From contig NZ_JAGQDC010000019.1 in NCBI RefSeq assembly GCF_023282985.1, positions 1-64,000 on the forward strand: a stretch of DNA of 64,000 nt, in the 5' to 3' direction. The position numbers and the translations under genes were made by a program. Positions 46,550 to 57,010 of this stretch are shown here, piece after piece. Within the stretch, counting starts at the first letter, position 1. Each line of letters begins with the position of its first letter. The DNA is from Serratia silvae (GTDB lineage: Bacteria; Pseudomonadota; Gammaproteobacteria; Enterobacterales; Enterobacteriaceae). The notes under the pieces are model-generated. The model saw nothing but the letters and a program-made list of their open reading frames with translations. It was not told the origin of the DNA and made no database searches.

Positions 46550-46619
46550 TATACCCTATGGATTTCAAGTCATAGTCAGCTGTTGATAACCATGCTGTGG
46601 CTTGAAAGACGACGGGTAC
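46550..46619. repeat. ERIC-derived short palindromic element (copy 2)
   Basis: The left end TATACCCTATGGATTTCAAG and right end CTTGAAAGACGACGGGTACA form an imperfect 70-bp inverted repeat (middle ATAGTC...GCTGTGG). The ends match Serratia-type ERIC ends, but the central ERIC body is absent. It lies between gapA and yeaD, next to the gapA terminator. Confidence 0.7.
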
Positions 46620-46646
46620 AAAAAGGGCGACACTAGTGTCGCCCTT
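46619..46646 (-). terminator. Terminator of gapA
   Basis: AAGGGCGACACTAGTGTCGC plus CCTT is a perfect palindrome at 46623-46646, followed on the minus strand by TTTTTG. Confidence 0.9.
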
Positions 46647-46670
46647 GATAATCAACTTCGCATCATGCCA

Positions 46671-47678
<1,008 letters not shown>

Positions 47679-47870
47679 CTATTTGTTAGTGAATAAAAGG
47701 TTGGTTGTAAAATTACAAAAACCTTACCAAGCGTCAAGCGGAATCGTGTCAATTCTTGCTGTAAGTCAAACCAGAACCCCGGTTTTGCCCACAAATCGCA
47801 CATTCCATTTACGTTTGTCCTCCCATCCATATGGGGGCAAACCGCTAAGTATAAAGTCAGTACGTGCAAG

Positions 47871-47892
47871 ATATGTGATCAACATCACATAT
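47871..47892. promoter_or_regulatory. CRP-cAMP site between gapA and msrB
   Basis: TGTGATCAACATCACA (47874-47889) has both ideal half-sites TGTGA and TCACA with six bases between, and the symmetry extends to ATA/TAT outside. It is about 205 bases from gapA and 120 from msrB and could act on either. Confidence 0.85.
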
Positions 47893-48013
47893 GGCGGCAG
47901 CGTAACCTTTATGCCGTACAGTTTAGGCTAAAAAGCCCTGCAGCGTTGTTAATTTTTTGTTATTATTAGTTATTGTTTTCGTTGACATTATCCACATTGC
48001 GGGAATAGCACAA

Positions 48014-48427
48014 ATGGCTAAAGAGACAACCCCTAAGACACCGCTCACGGAACTGAATGAAATCCAACGTTATGTGACGCAAGAGCGTGGCACCGAAGCC
48101 CCCTATAGCGGTAAATTACTGCATAACCAGCGTGAGGGCGTGTACCATTGCCTGTGCTGTAACGCGCCACTGTTCTTCTCCGCCAGCAAGTTTGATTCTG
48201 GCTGCGGCTGGCCCAGCTTCTATCAGCCGGTTTCGGACGATGCTATTCGTTATCTTGATGATAATTCACATAATATGCATCGAGTCGAGATCCGCTGTGG
48301 CAGCTGCGACGCGCATTTGGGACATGTGTTTCCCGATGGCCCGCAGCCGACTGGCGAACGCTACTGTGTTAACTCTGCGTCACTGAGTTTCACCGACGAT
48401 GAGAGTGGCGAGCAGACGGCAGGCTAA
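48014..48427 (+). CDS. msrB: Peptide-methionine (R)-S-oxide reductase MsrB
   Basis: Repairs methionine R-sulfoxide in proteins with thioredoxin. The 137 residues equal E. coli MsrB. The zinc cysteines are C46/C49 (CLCC) and C95/C98 (CGSC), and the catalytic cysteine is C118 in RYCVNSASL. The start MAKETTPK is chosen with CGGGAA upstream; an in-frame ATG at 47957 would add 19 hydrophobic residues. It is divergent from gapA, and yeaC follows. Confidence 0.96.
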   Translation: MAKETTPKTPLTELNEIQRYVTQERGTEAPYSGKLLHNQREGVYHCLCCNAPLFFSASKFDSGCGWPSFYQPVSDDAIRYLDDNSHNMHRVEIRCGSCDAHLGHVFPDGPQPTGERYCVNSASLSFTDDESGEQTAG

Positions 48428-48491
48428 GCTGTAACTAAATCAACAAAATCGATTCAGCTAATTATTCATCCGTGGATGAGGACATGCTCTG

Positions 48492-48764
48492 ATGGAAGTA
48501 AAAGATCTGATTGCGGCCATGACGCCGGAAATCTACCAACGGCTAGTGCTGGCTGTGGAACTGGGCAAATGGCCGGATGGTGTGGCACTGACGCCAGAGC
48601 AGAAAGAACACAGCTTGCAGGCGGTGATGCTGTGGCAGTCGATGAACAATGCGGACCCACAACATATGAGCATTGGCACCGACGGGCAAATCGTAATGAA
48701 AAGCAAACAGGAGCTGAAGCAACAGTTTATGGCCGAGCCGTTGGCCAAGCTGAAGCCGCAGTAA
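48492..48764 (+). CDS. yeaC: DUF1315 protein YeaC
   Basis: A 90-residue cytosolic protein of unknown function. The core TPEIYQRLVLAVELGKWPDGVALTPEQKE and QHMSIGTDGQIVMKSKQEL match E. coli YeaC. It follows msrB by 64 bases on the same strand as in E. coli and ends at a bidirectional terminator. Confidence 0.93.
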   Translation: MEVKDLIAAMTPEIYQRLVLAVELGKWPDGVALTPEQKEHSLQAVMLWQSMNNADPQHMSIGTDGQIVMKSKQELKQQFMAEPLAKLKPQ

Positions 48765-48775
48765 CCTGTTGCTAG

Positions 48776-48799
48776 CAGGGCGATGTTGCCATCGCCCTG
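48776..48799. terminator. Bidirectional terminator between yeaC and chitinase gene
   Basis: CAGGGCGATG pairs perfectly with CATCGCCCTG around TTGC, between convergent gene ends. Confidence 0.85.
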
Positions 48800-48805
48800 A
48801 AGGTT

Positions 48806-50086
48806 TTATTGCTTCAGCGGGCTTAAGCCCAAGCTTTCGGCTAGCTGATGGGCCAGGCGGTTGTTATCGTCCGCACCATACTCCCAGAACATCGCCCCTC
48901 CCAATCCTTTGCTCTTGATGTACTCAGCCTTGATGGCTACCGAGCGCGGGTTCTCATAGCTTATCGCGAACAGTGGTTTGCCTGCGGTTGACTTCATCAT
49001 CAGATAGGGCACTTGGGCCTCGTTATCCCAATGTGCAGTGAAGCGCCGTTGTGGGTCTTTCAGCATCTTGTTAACGATATCGTTGTACTTGATGTAGCTG
49101 TCTTTATCCAAATCCACGCCCAGCGACTTGAAGACGTCTTTTTCACGTGTGGTGAAATAGGGCTGGGTGACGGGATGCTTGGCCGCATCTGCCACAGCCC
49201 AATCAATACCCGGCTCGGTGGCGCGTTTAGGTACCCGGCCATAGAAACCGATCCCCAGATTGAGCTGAGCAGGTTTCAGCCCGGCGGCCAGATAGTTGTT
49301 GACCACAAAGTCGGCGTTGTACTTGTCGGCAGCGGCCACGGTTGGCCATTGTTTGGAGTCATAGAGATTGGAGTTGAAATACTGGGTACCGTACGCCATG
49401 TCGTAGGTCATCAGATTGATGTAGTCCAGATAGGGCGCGATAGCCTTAACGTCTACCCATTCCTGCGGACTTTTGACGTTGGCCCCTACGGCGATGGTCA
49501 GCAGTTTTTCTTTACCCAGTGCCTGATGCAGTTCGCTCAGTAGGGCGGTGAAGTTGGCCCGGTCAGTTGGCTGGCTTTCCACCAATCCCCAGGCACCGTT
49601 AACCGGGTATTCCCAATCCAGATCGATACCATCGAGCTGATACTTGGCAATCACCTCCTGCACCGAACGGATAAACACCGCCCGGCTTTCCGGTGTGGCT
49701 GCCGCGCCGGAGAACCCACGAGCTCCCCAGCCGCCAACGGAGAGCAAAACCTTCAGCGCCGGATTTTGTTGGCGCAATACGGGTAAGCGCTTTAAGTCTG
49801 CTTCGACTTTTGGGGATAGATAGATTTGGTGCAGGCGGGAGGGATCTTTCAGTGCCGGGTTGGTTTCCTCTTTTTCAGCGTTATAAATCAGGCCGAAAGA
49901 GTAGTTGAGGTGAGTGATCTGGCTGACGTCCAGCTGGTTGATATCACCGCCCGGCCCGGCGGTCACGTCGCCACCGCCGTTAAAGTAGCCGACAGAAAGA
50001 TAAGGTGCGGCGTGCGCGATGCCCGCGCCAGCAATACCGAGTTGCACCGCTACCAGCAACGGCAGCAGATTACGAGTTAAAACCAT
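48806..50086 (-). CDS. Secreted GH18 chitinase
   Basis: A 426-residue glycoside hydrolase family 18 enzyme that should cleave chitin. A signal peptide (MVLTRNLLPLLVAVQLGIAG...AHA) is followed by one catalytic TIM barrel: SVGGW (about 118), the catalytic DGIDLDWEYP (about 153-162), MTYDM (about 230) and the final GGAMFWEYGADD. No chitin-binding or fibronectin domain is present. Size and single-domain build recall Serratia chitinase D, but I cannot confirm that paralogue. AAGGAG lies upstream of the start. The gene stands between yeaC and pncA, where E. coli has none. Confidence 0.9.
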   Translation of the reverse strand: MVLTRNLLPLLVAVQLGIAGAGIAHAAPYLSVGYFNGGGDVTAGPGGDINQLDVSQITHLNYSFGLIYNAEKEETNPALKDPSRLHQIYLSPKVEADLKRLPVLRQQNPALKVLLSVGGWGARGFSGAAATPESRAVFIRSVQEVIAKYQLDGIDLDWEYPVNGAWGLVESQPTDRANFTALLSELHQALGKEKLLTIAVGANVKSPQEWVDVKAIAPYLDYINLMTYDMAYGTQYFNSNLYDSKQWPTVAAADKYNADFVVNNYLAAGLKPAQLNLGIGFYGRVPKRATEPGIDWAVADAAKHPVTQPYFTTREKDVFKSLGVDLDKDSYIKYNDIVNKMLKDPQRRFTAHWDNEAQVPYLMMKSTAGKPLFAISYENPRSVAIKAEYIKSKGLGGAMFWEYGADDNNRLAHQLAESLGLSPLKQ

Positions 50087-50321
50087 GTTCTCTCCTTTGG
50101 TCAGCAAGGCCGACCTGAACCGCCTGGGGCGGTATCAATAAAGCCGGGCTCAGCAGGCCCCGGATGCGTATAACTTATTGATGTCAATGCATCAGCAGCT
50201 ATCACAGCAAAAGAGACAGGAGGGGACAAGGCAGCATCGCAGAAGAATGGTGAGAATGTGAACGGCGTCGAAAATAAAGGGGATATTGGGCGGCGCTATG
50301 ATCAATCCGCCCTGGAAATCG

Positions 50322-50954
50322 TCAACGCTGAATAAACTGTGACAGTGTAACTAGCCGTGCGCCAGCCGACTGCATTTCTGCCAATGCCTGTTCGCTGTCG
50401 CCTGGTTGCAAATTCACACCGCGGCAGCCATCAATAATGACCTGAGTCTGATAACCCAAACGCAAGGCATCTATCACGCTGAACTTGACGCAATAATCGG
50501 TGGCCAGCCCCATCACGGCAAGATGAGTGATGCCTCGTTCCTTCAACCAACCATCGAGCGCCGTTTGCGCCCGGTGCCCGTTATCAAAGAAAGCACTATA
50601 GCTATCGATGTCCGGGTTCTCGCCCTTACGGAATATCGCTGCGATGGGCTGCTTATCAAGCTGAGGATGAAGCTCTGCGCCAGGGCTGCCCTGAACGCAG
50701 TGCACCGGCCACCAAACCTGAGGCAAGCCTTCCAGCTCCCCAAGCGTGCCAATCTGTGCGTTGGAGTTAATGGCGAAGCTGCGATGATCCGCCGGGTGCC
50801 AGTCCTGGCTGGCGACTACCGCTTCGTTACGGGCCAGGCTGGCTGCGATAGCCTGATTGGCGACGGCGATGGTGGCATCACCTTCTGTCACGCCTAAAGC
50901 GCCACTGGGGCAAAAGTCGTTTTGCAAATCAATCAACAACAGGGCTGTTTTCAT
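50322..50954 (-). CDS. pncA: Nicotinamidase PncA
   Basis: Hydrolyses nicotinamide to nicotinate for NAD salvage and also activates pyrazinamide. In the 210-residue form the catalytic triad is Asp9 (LLIDLQNDF), Lys110 (IFRKGENP) and Cys155 (ATDYCVKF), with metal ligands Asp51, His53 and His85. The ATG at 50954 has AGGA eight bases upstream. It follows ansA by 17 bases on the same strand, as in E. coli, so the two form an operon. Confidence 0.96.
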   Translation of the reverse strand: MKTALLLIDLQNDFCPSGALGVTEGDATIAVANQAIAASLARNEAVVASQDWHPADHRSFAINSNAQIGTLGELEGLPQVWWPVHCVQGSPGAELHPQLDKQPIAAIFRKGENPDIDSYSAFFDNGHRAQTALDGWLKERGITHLAVMGLATDYCVKFSVIDALRLGYQTQVIIDGCRGVNLQPGDSEQALAEMQSAGARLVTLSQFIQR

Positions 50955-50971
50955 CAAGGTTCCTACTTCGG

Positions 50972-51988
50972 TTAGCCCGCAGCGCTCAGTTCGCCACGTA
51001 GGTCTTGTTGCATCAGGCTACGGATCTCTTCTGGGGCCAATGGTTGGCTCAGCAGGTAATGCAGTTTGGTGAGTGCGGCTTCCACCGTCATATCAAAACC
51101 GCTGATGACGCCGGCATGAGCAAGGGCATTACCGGTCGCATAACCCTCCATATTGACCCGGCCAGAGATACATTGAGTCAGGTTAACCACTACGATGCCA
51201 CGCTCGGAGGCATCACGCAATTCATCCACCAATTCGGCTTTTTGTGGCGCGTTACCGACGCCGTAAGAGCGCAGGATCAAGGCCTTGACCGGTTGCAATA
51301 GGAAGTTACGCACCACCGCACCGGAAATCCCCGGATAAATCGTCACGACGCCGATCGGCTGTGGCGTGATGTTATGCACGATCAACTCTCCGTTGCATAC
51401 CGGAGAGGCGATGCCGGTCTGGCGGCGTATGTGGATACCCGCTTCCAGCAAAGGCGGCAGATTAGGGGAGGCGAAGGCATCAAAGCCGTCGGCATGTGCC
51501 TTGGTGGTTCGGTTGCCACGAAACAGCTTGTTGTTGAAAAACAGGCTCACCTCATTCACCGGATGATTGGCGGCCAGATAGAGGGCATTCAACAGATTGG
51601 TTTGGCCGTCGGAGCGCAATTCTGCCAGTGGGATTTGCGACCCGGTCACGATAACCGGCTTATCCAGGTTCTCCAGCATGAAGGACAGGGCTGAAGCGGT
51701 AAACGCCATGGTGTCGGTGCCGTGCAGAATCACAAAGCCGTCATAGAGGGAGTAATTCTGTTTGATGTCGTCGGCAATATGCTGCCAGTCTTCGGGGGTC
51801 ATATCCGAAGAGTCGATCAAAGGGGCATATTCATGAATGGTGAAATCCGGCATTTCTGGCCGATGGAACTCGGGCATCAGCGCCAACTGGCGCTGTAGAT
51901 GGCCGGAAACCGGGATGTAGCCCTGTTCTGAACGCTGCATACCGATAGTGCCTCCGGTATAGGCGACGTAAATGGATTTCTTTTGCAT
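50972..51988 (-). CDS. ansA: L-asparaginase I (cytosolic)
   Basis: Deaminates L-asparagine to aspartate in the cytosol. The 338 residues equal type I enzymes and lack a signal peptide. Catalytic threonines lie in AYTGGTIGM (about 10-17) and HGTDTMAFTASALSF (about 90), with SDGQTNLLNA following. It is first in the ansA-pncA operon, and the sppA gene ends 93 bases upstream, behind its own terminator. Confidence 0.96.
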   Translation of the reverse strand: MQKKSIYVAYTGGTIGMQRSEQGYIPVSGHLQRQLALMPEFHRPEMPDFTIHEYAPLIDSSDMTPEDWQHIADDIKQNYSLYDGFVILHGTDTMAFTASALSFMLENLDKPVIVTGSQIPLAELRSDGQTNLLNALYLAANHPVNEVSLFFNNKLFRGNRTTKAHADGFDAFASPNLPPLLEAGIHIRRQTGIASPVCNGELIVHNITPQPIGVVTIYPGISGAVVRNFLLQPVKALILRSYGVGNAPQKAELVDELRDASERGIVVVNLTQCISGRVNMEGYATGNALAHAGVISGFDMTVEAALTKLHYLLSQPLAPEEIRSLMQQDLRGELSAAG

Positions 51989-52041
51989 GGCTTCGATCTT
52001 GTGGCTGTCAGATAGGCTGAATTATAGGGAGATGGCAGCAG

Positions 52042-52067
52042 AAAAAAAGCCCGGCGAGTGCCGGGCT
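52042..52067 (-). terminator. Terminator of sppA
   Basis: AGCCCGGC at 52048-52055 pairs with GCCGGGCT at 52060-52067 around GAGT. On the minus strand it is followed by seven T. Confidence 0.92.
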
Positions 52068-52080
52068 AGAGATTTATTTG

Positions 52081-53934
52081 CTAACGGACCTCTCCGCAAG
52101 TCAGGCATATGGCATAACGATGTTGCGGATCGTTCAGATTATTAAACAGGCTCGGTTGTTCTTTCAGCGCCTGTGCCACCGATGCCAGCGGGGCTGGCAG
52201 CATTGACTGGATCGCCGCAGGCAGCATGGCGTGGATCGAAACGCCAAACTGGCTCAGCAACATATCCGTCATACTAGGGGAATCGATAAACCAGTTGAGT
52301 TGCCACTGTTGCAGCTTGGCCAGCTCTGCCGCTTTCTTCACGGCGTCGTCAAAGTCACCCAGTTGGTCGATCAGGCCATTTTTCTTGGCGTCGCTACCGA
52401 TCCAGACATGGCCCTGAGCAATTTGATCGACCTGCTCTGGCGTCATTTTCCGGGCGGTTGCCACCAGGTTGATGAAGTTCTTGTAACCGTTCTCGATGTT
52501 CAACTGCATCATCTGTGAGAACTCTGGCGGCAGGGCTTTGGTCACGGCCAGATCGGCCAGTGGCGACGTCGCGACGCCGTCGGTATGCACCCCAACGCTG
52601 TCCAGCGTGTTCTCATAGGTGTTGATCACGCCGAAGATACCGATGGAACCGGTGAGGGTGCTCGGGCTGGCAATAATGTAATCTGCCGGGGTCGACACCC
52701 AGTAACCGCCAGACGCGGCCATTCCGCCCATGGAAACCACCACCGGTTTACCTGCGGCGCGAACTGCTGCCAGCTCGGAGCGGATCACTTCCGAAGCGCT
52801 GACGCTACCACCAGGGCTATTGACGCGCAGGATAACGGCTTTGATTTTCGGATCCAGACGTGCCTGACGCAGTTGTGAGGCGGTGGTATCACCACCGACC
52901 GATCCTGGCGTCTGTGGGCCATCCATGATCGCGCCATTGACAAAAATAACGGCGATCTCACCCCCCTGATCCGGTGCCGGTTGCGGCTGGTAATCGTAGA
53001 TGCTGACCGCATTGAAGTCATTGTTCTGCTTGTCCCAACCGAAGGTTTTCACCAACTGTGTTTCTATCGCGGTGCGAGATGCCAGTTCATCGACCAGTTT
53101 GCTGTTCAGGGCGAACTGCGCGGTGTCGCCTCCCGCTGCCTTTAAGCCACTGAGAATATCTGCTGCTCCTGGGAACAACTGATCTGGCGTGAGTTGACGG
53201 TTAGCCGCCACCGTATCCAGATAGTTTTGCCACAGCCCGCCGACCCAGCGGCTATCGGCTTCCCGCGCTGCCGGTGACATATCATCACGGATCAGCGGTT
53301 CTACGGCAGATTTGTAGGTGCCCACACGGAAAATATTGGTGGTGACCTTCAGCTTTTCCAACAACGATTTGTAGTAAAGGTTGTTGGTCGCGAAACCATG
53401 CAGATCAACGGCACCCTGTGGTGACAGGTAGATCTTGTTGGCATAGCTGGCCAGATAGTATTGCGTCTGGTTATAGCTGTCGCCGATAGCATAGATCGGT
53501 TTGCCGCTGTCGCGGAATTCACGCAGGGCTTTGCCGATATATTGCAAGGAAGGCTGATCGGCTCCGGCAAAGTCATTGAGCTGCAACACCATGCCGGTGA
53601 TGTTTTTATCATCTTTGGCCTTGCGAATGGTATCCACCAGGTCAAACAGTGAGTTTTCCTGCAGACGGTTACTGGAGGCGCCCAACAGTTCGCGGCCCCA
53701 CTGACGAACCCGGTTGTTCACCGAAGGTTGATCGACCACCACGCCGCTGAGATCGACCAGCAGTGCGCCTTTTGGTGTTTCTACCGAAGAATTGCCTTGG
53801 AGTGAGAGATAAATACCGACCCCGACCAGGATCAAGAAAATCAGGAACAAGTTCAGGATAAGTTCCCTGACAAAATTCAGCAGACGCCATGCCCATCTGA
53901 AAATGCCTGCAATAATTCGCCCCAATGTGCGCAT
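52081..53934 (-). CDS. sppA: Signal peptide peptidase A (protease IV)
   Basis: An inner-membrane serine protease that degrades cleaved signal peptides. The 617 residues start with a membrane anchor (about 24-46: LILNLFLIFLILVGVGIYLSL) and two S49 domains. The catalytic lysine is in the N-terminal half (about 209) and the serine in SMGGMAASGGYWVS (about 408), as in E. coli. It has its own terminator and is divergent from ydjA. Confidence 0.96.
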   Translation of the reverse strand: MRTLGRIIAGIFRWAWRLLNFVRELILNLFLIFLILVGVGIYLSLQGNSSVETPKGALLVDLSGVVVDQPSVNNRVRQWGRELLGASSNRLQENSLFDLVDTIRKAKDDKNITGMVLQLNDFAGADQPSLQYIGKALREFRDSGKPIYAIGDSYNQTQYYLASYANKIYLSPQGAVDLHGFATNNLYYKSLLEKLKVTTNIFRVGTYKSAVEPLIRDDMSPAAREADSRWVGGLWQNYLDTVAANRQLTPDQLFPGAADILSGLKAAGGDTAQFALNSKLVDELASRTAIETQLVKTFGWDKQNNDFNAVSIYDYQPQPAPDQGGEIAVIFVNGAIMDGPQTPGSVGGDTTASQLRQARLDPKIKAVILRVNSPGGSVSASEVIRSELAAVRAAGKPVVVSMGGMAASGGYWVSTPADYIIASPSTLTGSIGIFGVINTYENTLDSVGVHTDGVATSPLADLAVTKALPPEFSQMMQLNIENGYKNFINLVATARKMTPEQVDQIAQGHVWIGSDAKKNGLIDQLGDFDDAVKKAAELAKLQQWQLNWFIDSPSMTDMLLSQFGVSIHAMLPAAIQSMLPAPLASVAQALKEQPSLFNNLNDPQHRYAICLTCGEVR

Positions 53935-54127
53935 GTGCTCTCCAACAAGAGTCTAGAATGTTCCGCTATCCTAATGAGCGGCCGAAGAAAAGTCAGCTTT
54001 AAATCACCTGCTATTTGTCCCTTTGCAGTTTGGAAGGCAACGGTTATAGACAGTATTACAGAGGCTGTAACTCTATGTTGAGCTATGTTAACGTGATTTA
54101 AATGAAAATTGTTATCAGGAGTTAATG

Positions 54128-54679
54128 ATGGATGCACTGGATCTTTTATTGAATCGCCGTTCTGCGTCACGCCTGACCGCACCGGCCCCCGCAGGTGAAG
54201 TGCGTCAGAATATCATCAACGCCGGGCTGCGCGCGCCGGATCACGGGGCATTGCAACCGTGGCGTTTTGTGCTGATCGAAGATCAGGGTCTGGAACGTTT
54301 CAGTGAACTACTGCAAGCGGCTGCCAGACACGATGAACTGGAGGACAGCGCGGTGGAAAAGGCCAAACAGGCACCTTTTCGCGCGCCGCTGATTATCACG
54401 GTGGTAGCCCATTGCAGTGAAAATCCGAAGGTACCGCGCTGGGAGCAGGTTGTCTCTGCCGGTTGTGCAGTGCAGGCGATGCAAATGGCTGCTTTGGCGC
54501 AGGGCTTTAATGGCATCTGGCGCAGCGGTGCCTGGACAGAGCATCCGTTGGTGCGTGAAGCCTTTGCTTGCCGCGAGCAGGACGAGATCGTCGGTTTTCT
54601 CTATCTAGGCACGCCGCAGTTAAAAGGCTCCACTAAAGTGGTCGCTCCAGACAGTACGCCTTTCGTCCGCTACTTCTGA
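54128..54679 (+). CDS. ydjA: Nitroreductase-family protein YdjA
   Basis: A 183-residue FMN-dependent nitroreductase of the minimal YdjA type, which binds FMN at a dimer interface; its natural substrate is unknown. [16 protein letters not shown] and [12 protein letters not shown] carry the flavin contacts, and [12 protein letters not shown] and [13 protein letters not shown] are family signatures. Of two adjacent ATG codons (54125 and 54128) the second fits the AGGAG spacing and E. coli length. It precedes selD with 170 bases between. Confidence 0.95.
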   Translation: MDALDLLLNRRSASRLTAPAPAGEVRQNIINAGLRAPDHGALQPWRFVLIEDQGLERFSELLQAAARHDELEDSAVEKAKQAPFRAPLIITVVAHCSENPKVPRWEQVVSAGCAVQAMQMAALAQGFNGIWRSGAWTEHPLVREAFACREQDEIVGFLYLGTPQLKGSTKVVAPDSTPFVRYF

Positions 54680-54851
54680 TCCGCCATGCGGGAATTTGCC
54701 CTGGAATGGGTGATAACCCGCAGTTTTGTACTGTTTCTGAGCAGGTCGCACGCATAATGCCAACCTGCTCTTATCAATCCCCTCCGCAAGCGCTACCCTA
54801 TATCCCATTGTGATATCCTTACGTTCGTTTGTTACCCAGAGGGAGTGGACT

Positions 54852-55895
54852 ATGACATCGCCAGCCATTCGATTGACCCAGTACAGCCACGGCGCTGGCT
54901 GCGGCTGTAAAATCTCACCCAAAGTGCTTGAAACGATACTGCATAGCGAGCAGGAAAAGTTTGTCGATCCCCATCTGCTGGTGGGTAATGAAACGCGTGA
55001 TGATGCCGCGGTGTATGACATCGGTAACGGCGTGGGCATTATCAGCACCACCGACTTCTTTATGCCGATCGTCGACGATCCGTTTGATTTTGGCCGTATT
55101 GCGGCTGCCAACGCCATCAGCGACGTGTATGCCATGGGCGGTAAGCCAATCATGGCGATTGCCATTCTCGGCTGGCCAATCGCCAAGTTACCCGCAGAAG
55201 TTGCCCAGCAGGTGATCGACGGTGGTCGCTATGCATGCCAGCAGGCGGGTATTGCGTTGGCGGGTGGCCATTCTATCGACGCCCCAGAGCCGATTTTTGG
55301 TTTGGCGGTAACCGGTATTGTCAGAACTGAGCTGGTGAAGAAAAACAGTGCGGCACAGGCGGGAACCAAGTTATTTCTGACCAAACCGCTGGGCATTGGC
55401 GTGCTTACCACGGCAGAGAAGAAAAGCAAACTGCTGGCGGAACACCAAGGCTTAGCTACGCAGGTCATGTGCCAGTTGAATAAGCCAGGGGCGGACTTTG
55501 CCGAAGTTGCTGGCGTCACGGCGATGACGGATGTCACCGGCTTTGGCCTGCTCGGCCATCTTAGTGAAATGTGCCAGGGTTCCGATCTACAGGCTACGGT
55601 GTGGTTTGATAGTGTGCCAAAACTGCCGGATGTCGAACGTTATATCAGCGAAGGCTGCGTGCCGGGCGGTACCGGGCGTAACTTTGAAAGCTATGGTCAT
55701 CTGGTGGGGGCGATGAGCGATCTGCAACGTCAATTATTATGCGATCCGCAAACCTCCGGCGGTTTGCTGCTGGCGGTATTGCCAGAAGCCGAGGCGGAAG
55801 TGCAGGCGATAGCGGCCCGCCATGGCATCACGCTGAACGCGATTGGTGAATTGCAACCCGCACAGGCGGGTAATCCGCTGATCGAGGTTGTCTAG
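54852..55895 (+). CDS. selD: Selenophosphate synthetase SelD
   Basis: Makes selenophosphate from selenide and ATP, the selenium donor for selenocysteine and selenouridine. The 347 residues start [20 protein letters not shown], placing the reactive Cys17 and Lys20 as in E. coli (here plain cysteine, not selenocysteine). [11 protein letters not shown] and [12 protein letters not shown] follow. GAGGGAG lies upstream of the chosen ATG; the in-frame ATG at 54810 would add 14 residues. Its stop overlaps the mnmH start. Confidence 0.97.
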   Translation: MTSPAIRLTQYSHGAGCGCKISPKVLETILHSEQEKFVDPHLLVGNETRDDAAVYDIGNGVGIISTTDFFMPIVDDPFDFGRIAAANAISDVYAMGGKPIMAIAILGWPIAKLPAEVAQQVIDGGRYACQQAGIALAGGHSIDAPEPIFGLAVTGIVRTELVKKNSAAQAGTKLFLTKPLGIGVLTTAEKKSKLLAEHQGLATQVMCQLNKPGADFAEVAGVTAMTDVTGFGLLGHLSEMCQGSDLQATVWFDSVPKLPDVERYISEGCVPGGTGRNFESYGHLVGAMSDLQRQLLCDPQTSGGLLLAVLPEAEAEVQAIAARHGITLNAIGELQPAQAGNPLIEVV

Positions 55896-57010
55896 TGTCA
55901 ACGGTGACTCGCCAGGATACGCAAGACTACCAGCGTCTTTTTCTACAGGATGTGCCACTGATTGACGTGCGCGCGCCGATAGAGTTTACGCAGGGGGCAT
56001 TTCCCTGTTCAGCTAATCTGCCGCTGATGAACGACAGTGAACGTCAGGCGGTAGGAACCTGCTACAAGCAGCATGGTCAACAAGCTGCGATTGTCCTTGG
56101 GCACAACCTGGTCAATGGAAAACTGCGGGAACAGCGCACGCAAGCCTGGATCGAGCAATGTGCTCGGCAACCCGAAGGTTATATTTACTGTTTCCGTGGC
56201 GGGCTGCGTTCACAATTGGTTCAGCAATGGCTGCACGAGGCTGGCGTTGATTATCCGCGCGTGGTGGGTGGCTATAAGGCGTTACGCAATTTTCTGCTCG
56301 GCGCGCTTGAGGCAGCCGCTGCGTTGCCGATGCTGATTGTGGGCGGTAATACCGGCTGTGGCAAGACCTTGCTGATTAATGAATTGGCGGCGGGTATCGA
56401 TCTGGAAGGACTCGCTCATCATCGCGGCTCCTCCTTTGGCCGTACGCTGGTGAAACAGCCTACCCAGATAGATTTCGAAAATCATCTGGCCATACGTATG
56501 CTGAAAAAGCAGCATGCTGGTTGCCGCCATTGGGTGTTGGAAGATGAAAGCCGGATTATCGGTTCTACCAATCTGCCTTTAAGCTTGTTCAATGGCATGC
56601 AGCAGGCTGCCCTGGTGGTGATTGACGATCCGTTTGATGTGCGTGTGTCACGCCTGCAAGATGAGTACATCGACCGCATGCGCATGGCCTTTGAACAAGC
56701 CTATGGCGAGCAAGACGGCTGGCGGCAATATGATGAATATCTGCATCATGGCCTGTTTGCCATTCGCCGTCGCCTGGGGCTGGAACTGTTCCAGCAGTTG
56801 ACGCTGCGTCTGGAGTCGGCGCTGCAAGTGCAACGGCTCAGTGGCCAAAGCGAAGCACATCAGCAATGGCTGGTTCCGCTGTTGCAACACTATTACGACC
56901 CGATGTATCGCTACCAATTAGAGAAGAAAACCCAACGTGTGATCTTTCGCGGTAATTACGCGCAAGTCAGAGAATTCCTGATGACGTATAGCCAGAATAA
57001 CGGTGAATAA
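55895..57010 (+). CDS. mnmH: tRNA 2-selenouridine synthase MnmH (SelU)
   Basis: Replaces sulphur with selenium at wobble uridines of certain tRNAs by way of a geranylated intermediate, using selenophosphate. The 371 residues have a rhodanese domain with catalytic Cys99 (YCFRGGLRS) and a P-loop domain GGNTGCGKT (about 150-158). It starts at GTG, whose first base is the last of the selD stop, and its own stop overlaps topB. In E. coli mnmH (ybbB) is elsewhere, so here donor synthesis and use are joined in one operon. Confidence 0.95.
   Translation: MSTVTRQDTQDYQRLFLQDVPLIDVRAPIEFTQGAFPCSANLPLMNDSERQAVGTCYKQHGQQAAIVLGHNLVNGKLREQRTQAWIEQCARQPEGYIYCFRGGLRSQLVQQWLHEAGVDYPRVVGGYKALRNFLLGALEAAAALPMLIVGGNTGCGKTLLINELAAGIDLEGLAHHRGSSFGRTLVKQPTQIDFENHLAIRMLKKQHAGCRHWVLEDESRIIGSTNLPLSLFNGMQQAALVVIDDPFDVRVSRLQDEYIDRMRMAFEQAYGEQDGWRQYDEYLHHGLFAIRRRLGLELFQQLTLRLESALQVQRLSGQSEAHQQWLVPLLQHYYDPMYRYQLEKKTQRVIFRGNYAQVREFLMTYSQNNGE

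Noticed and set aside
46518..46655. An upstream extension of yeaD by 46 codons.
   Set aside because: It crosses the ERIC-like repeat and part of the gapA terminator, and yeaD homologues start at MNEKIF.
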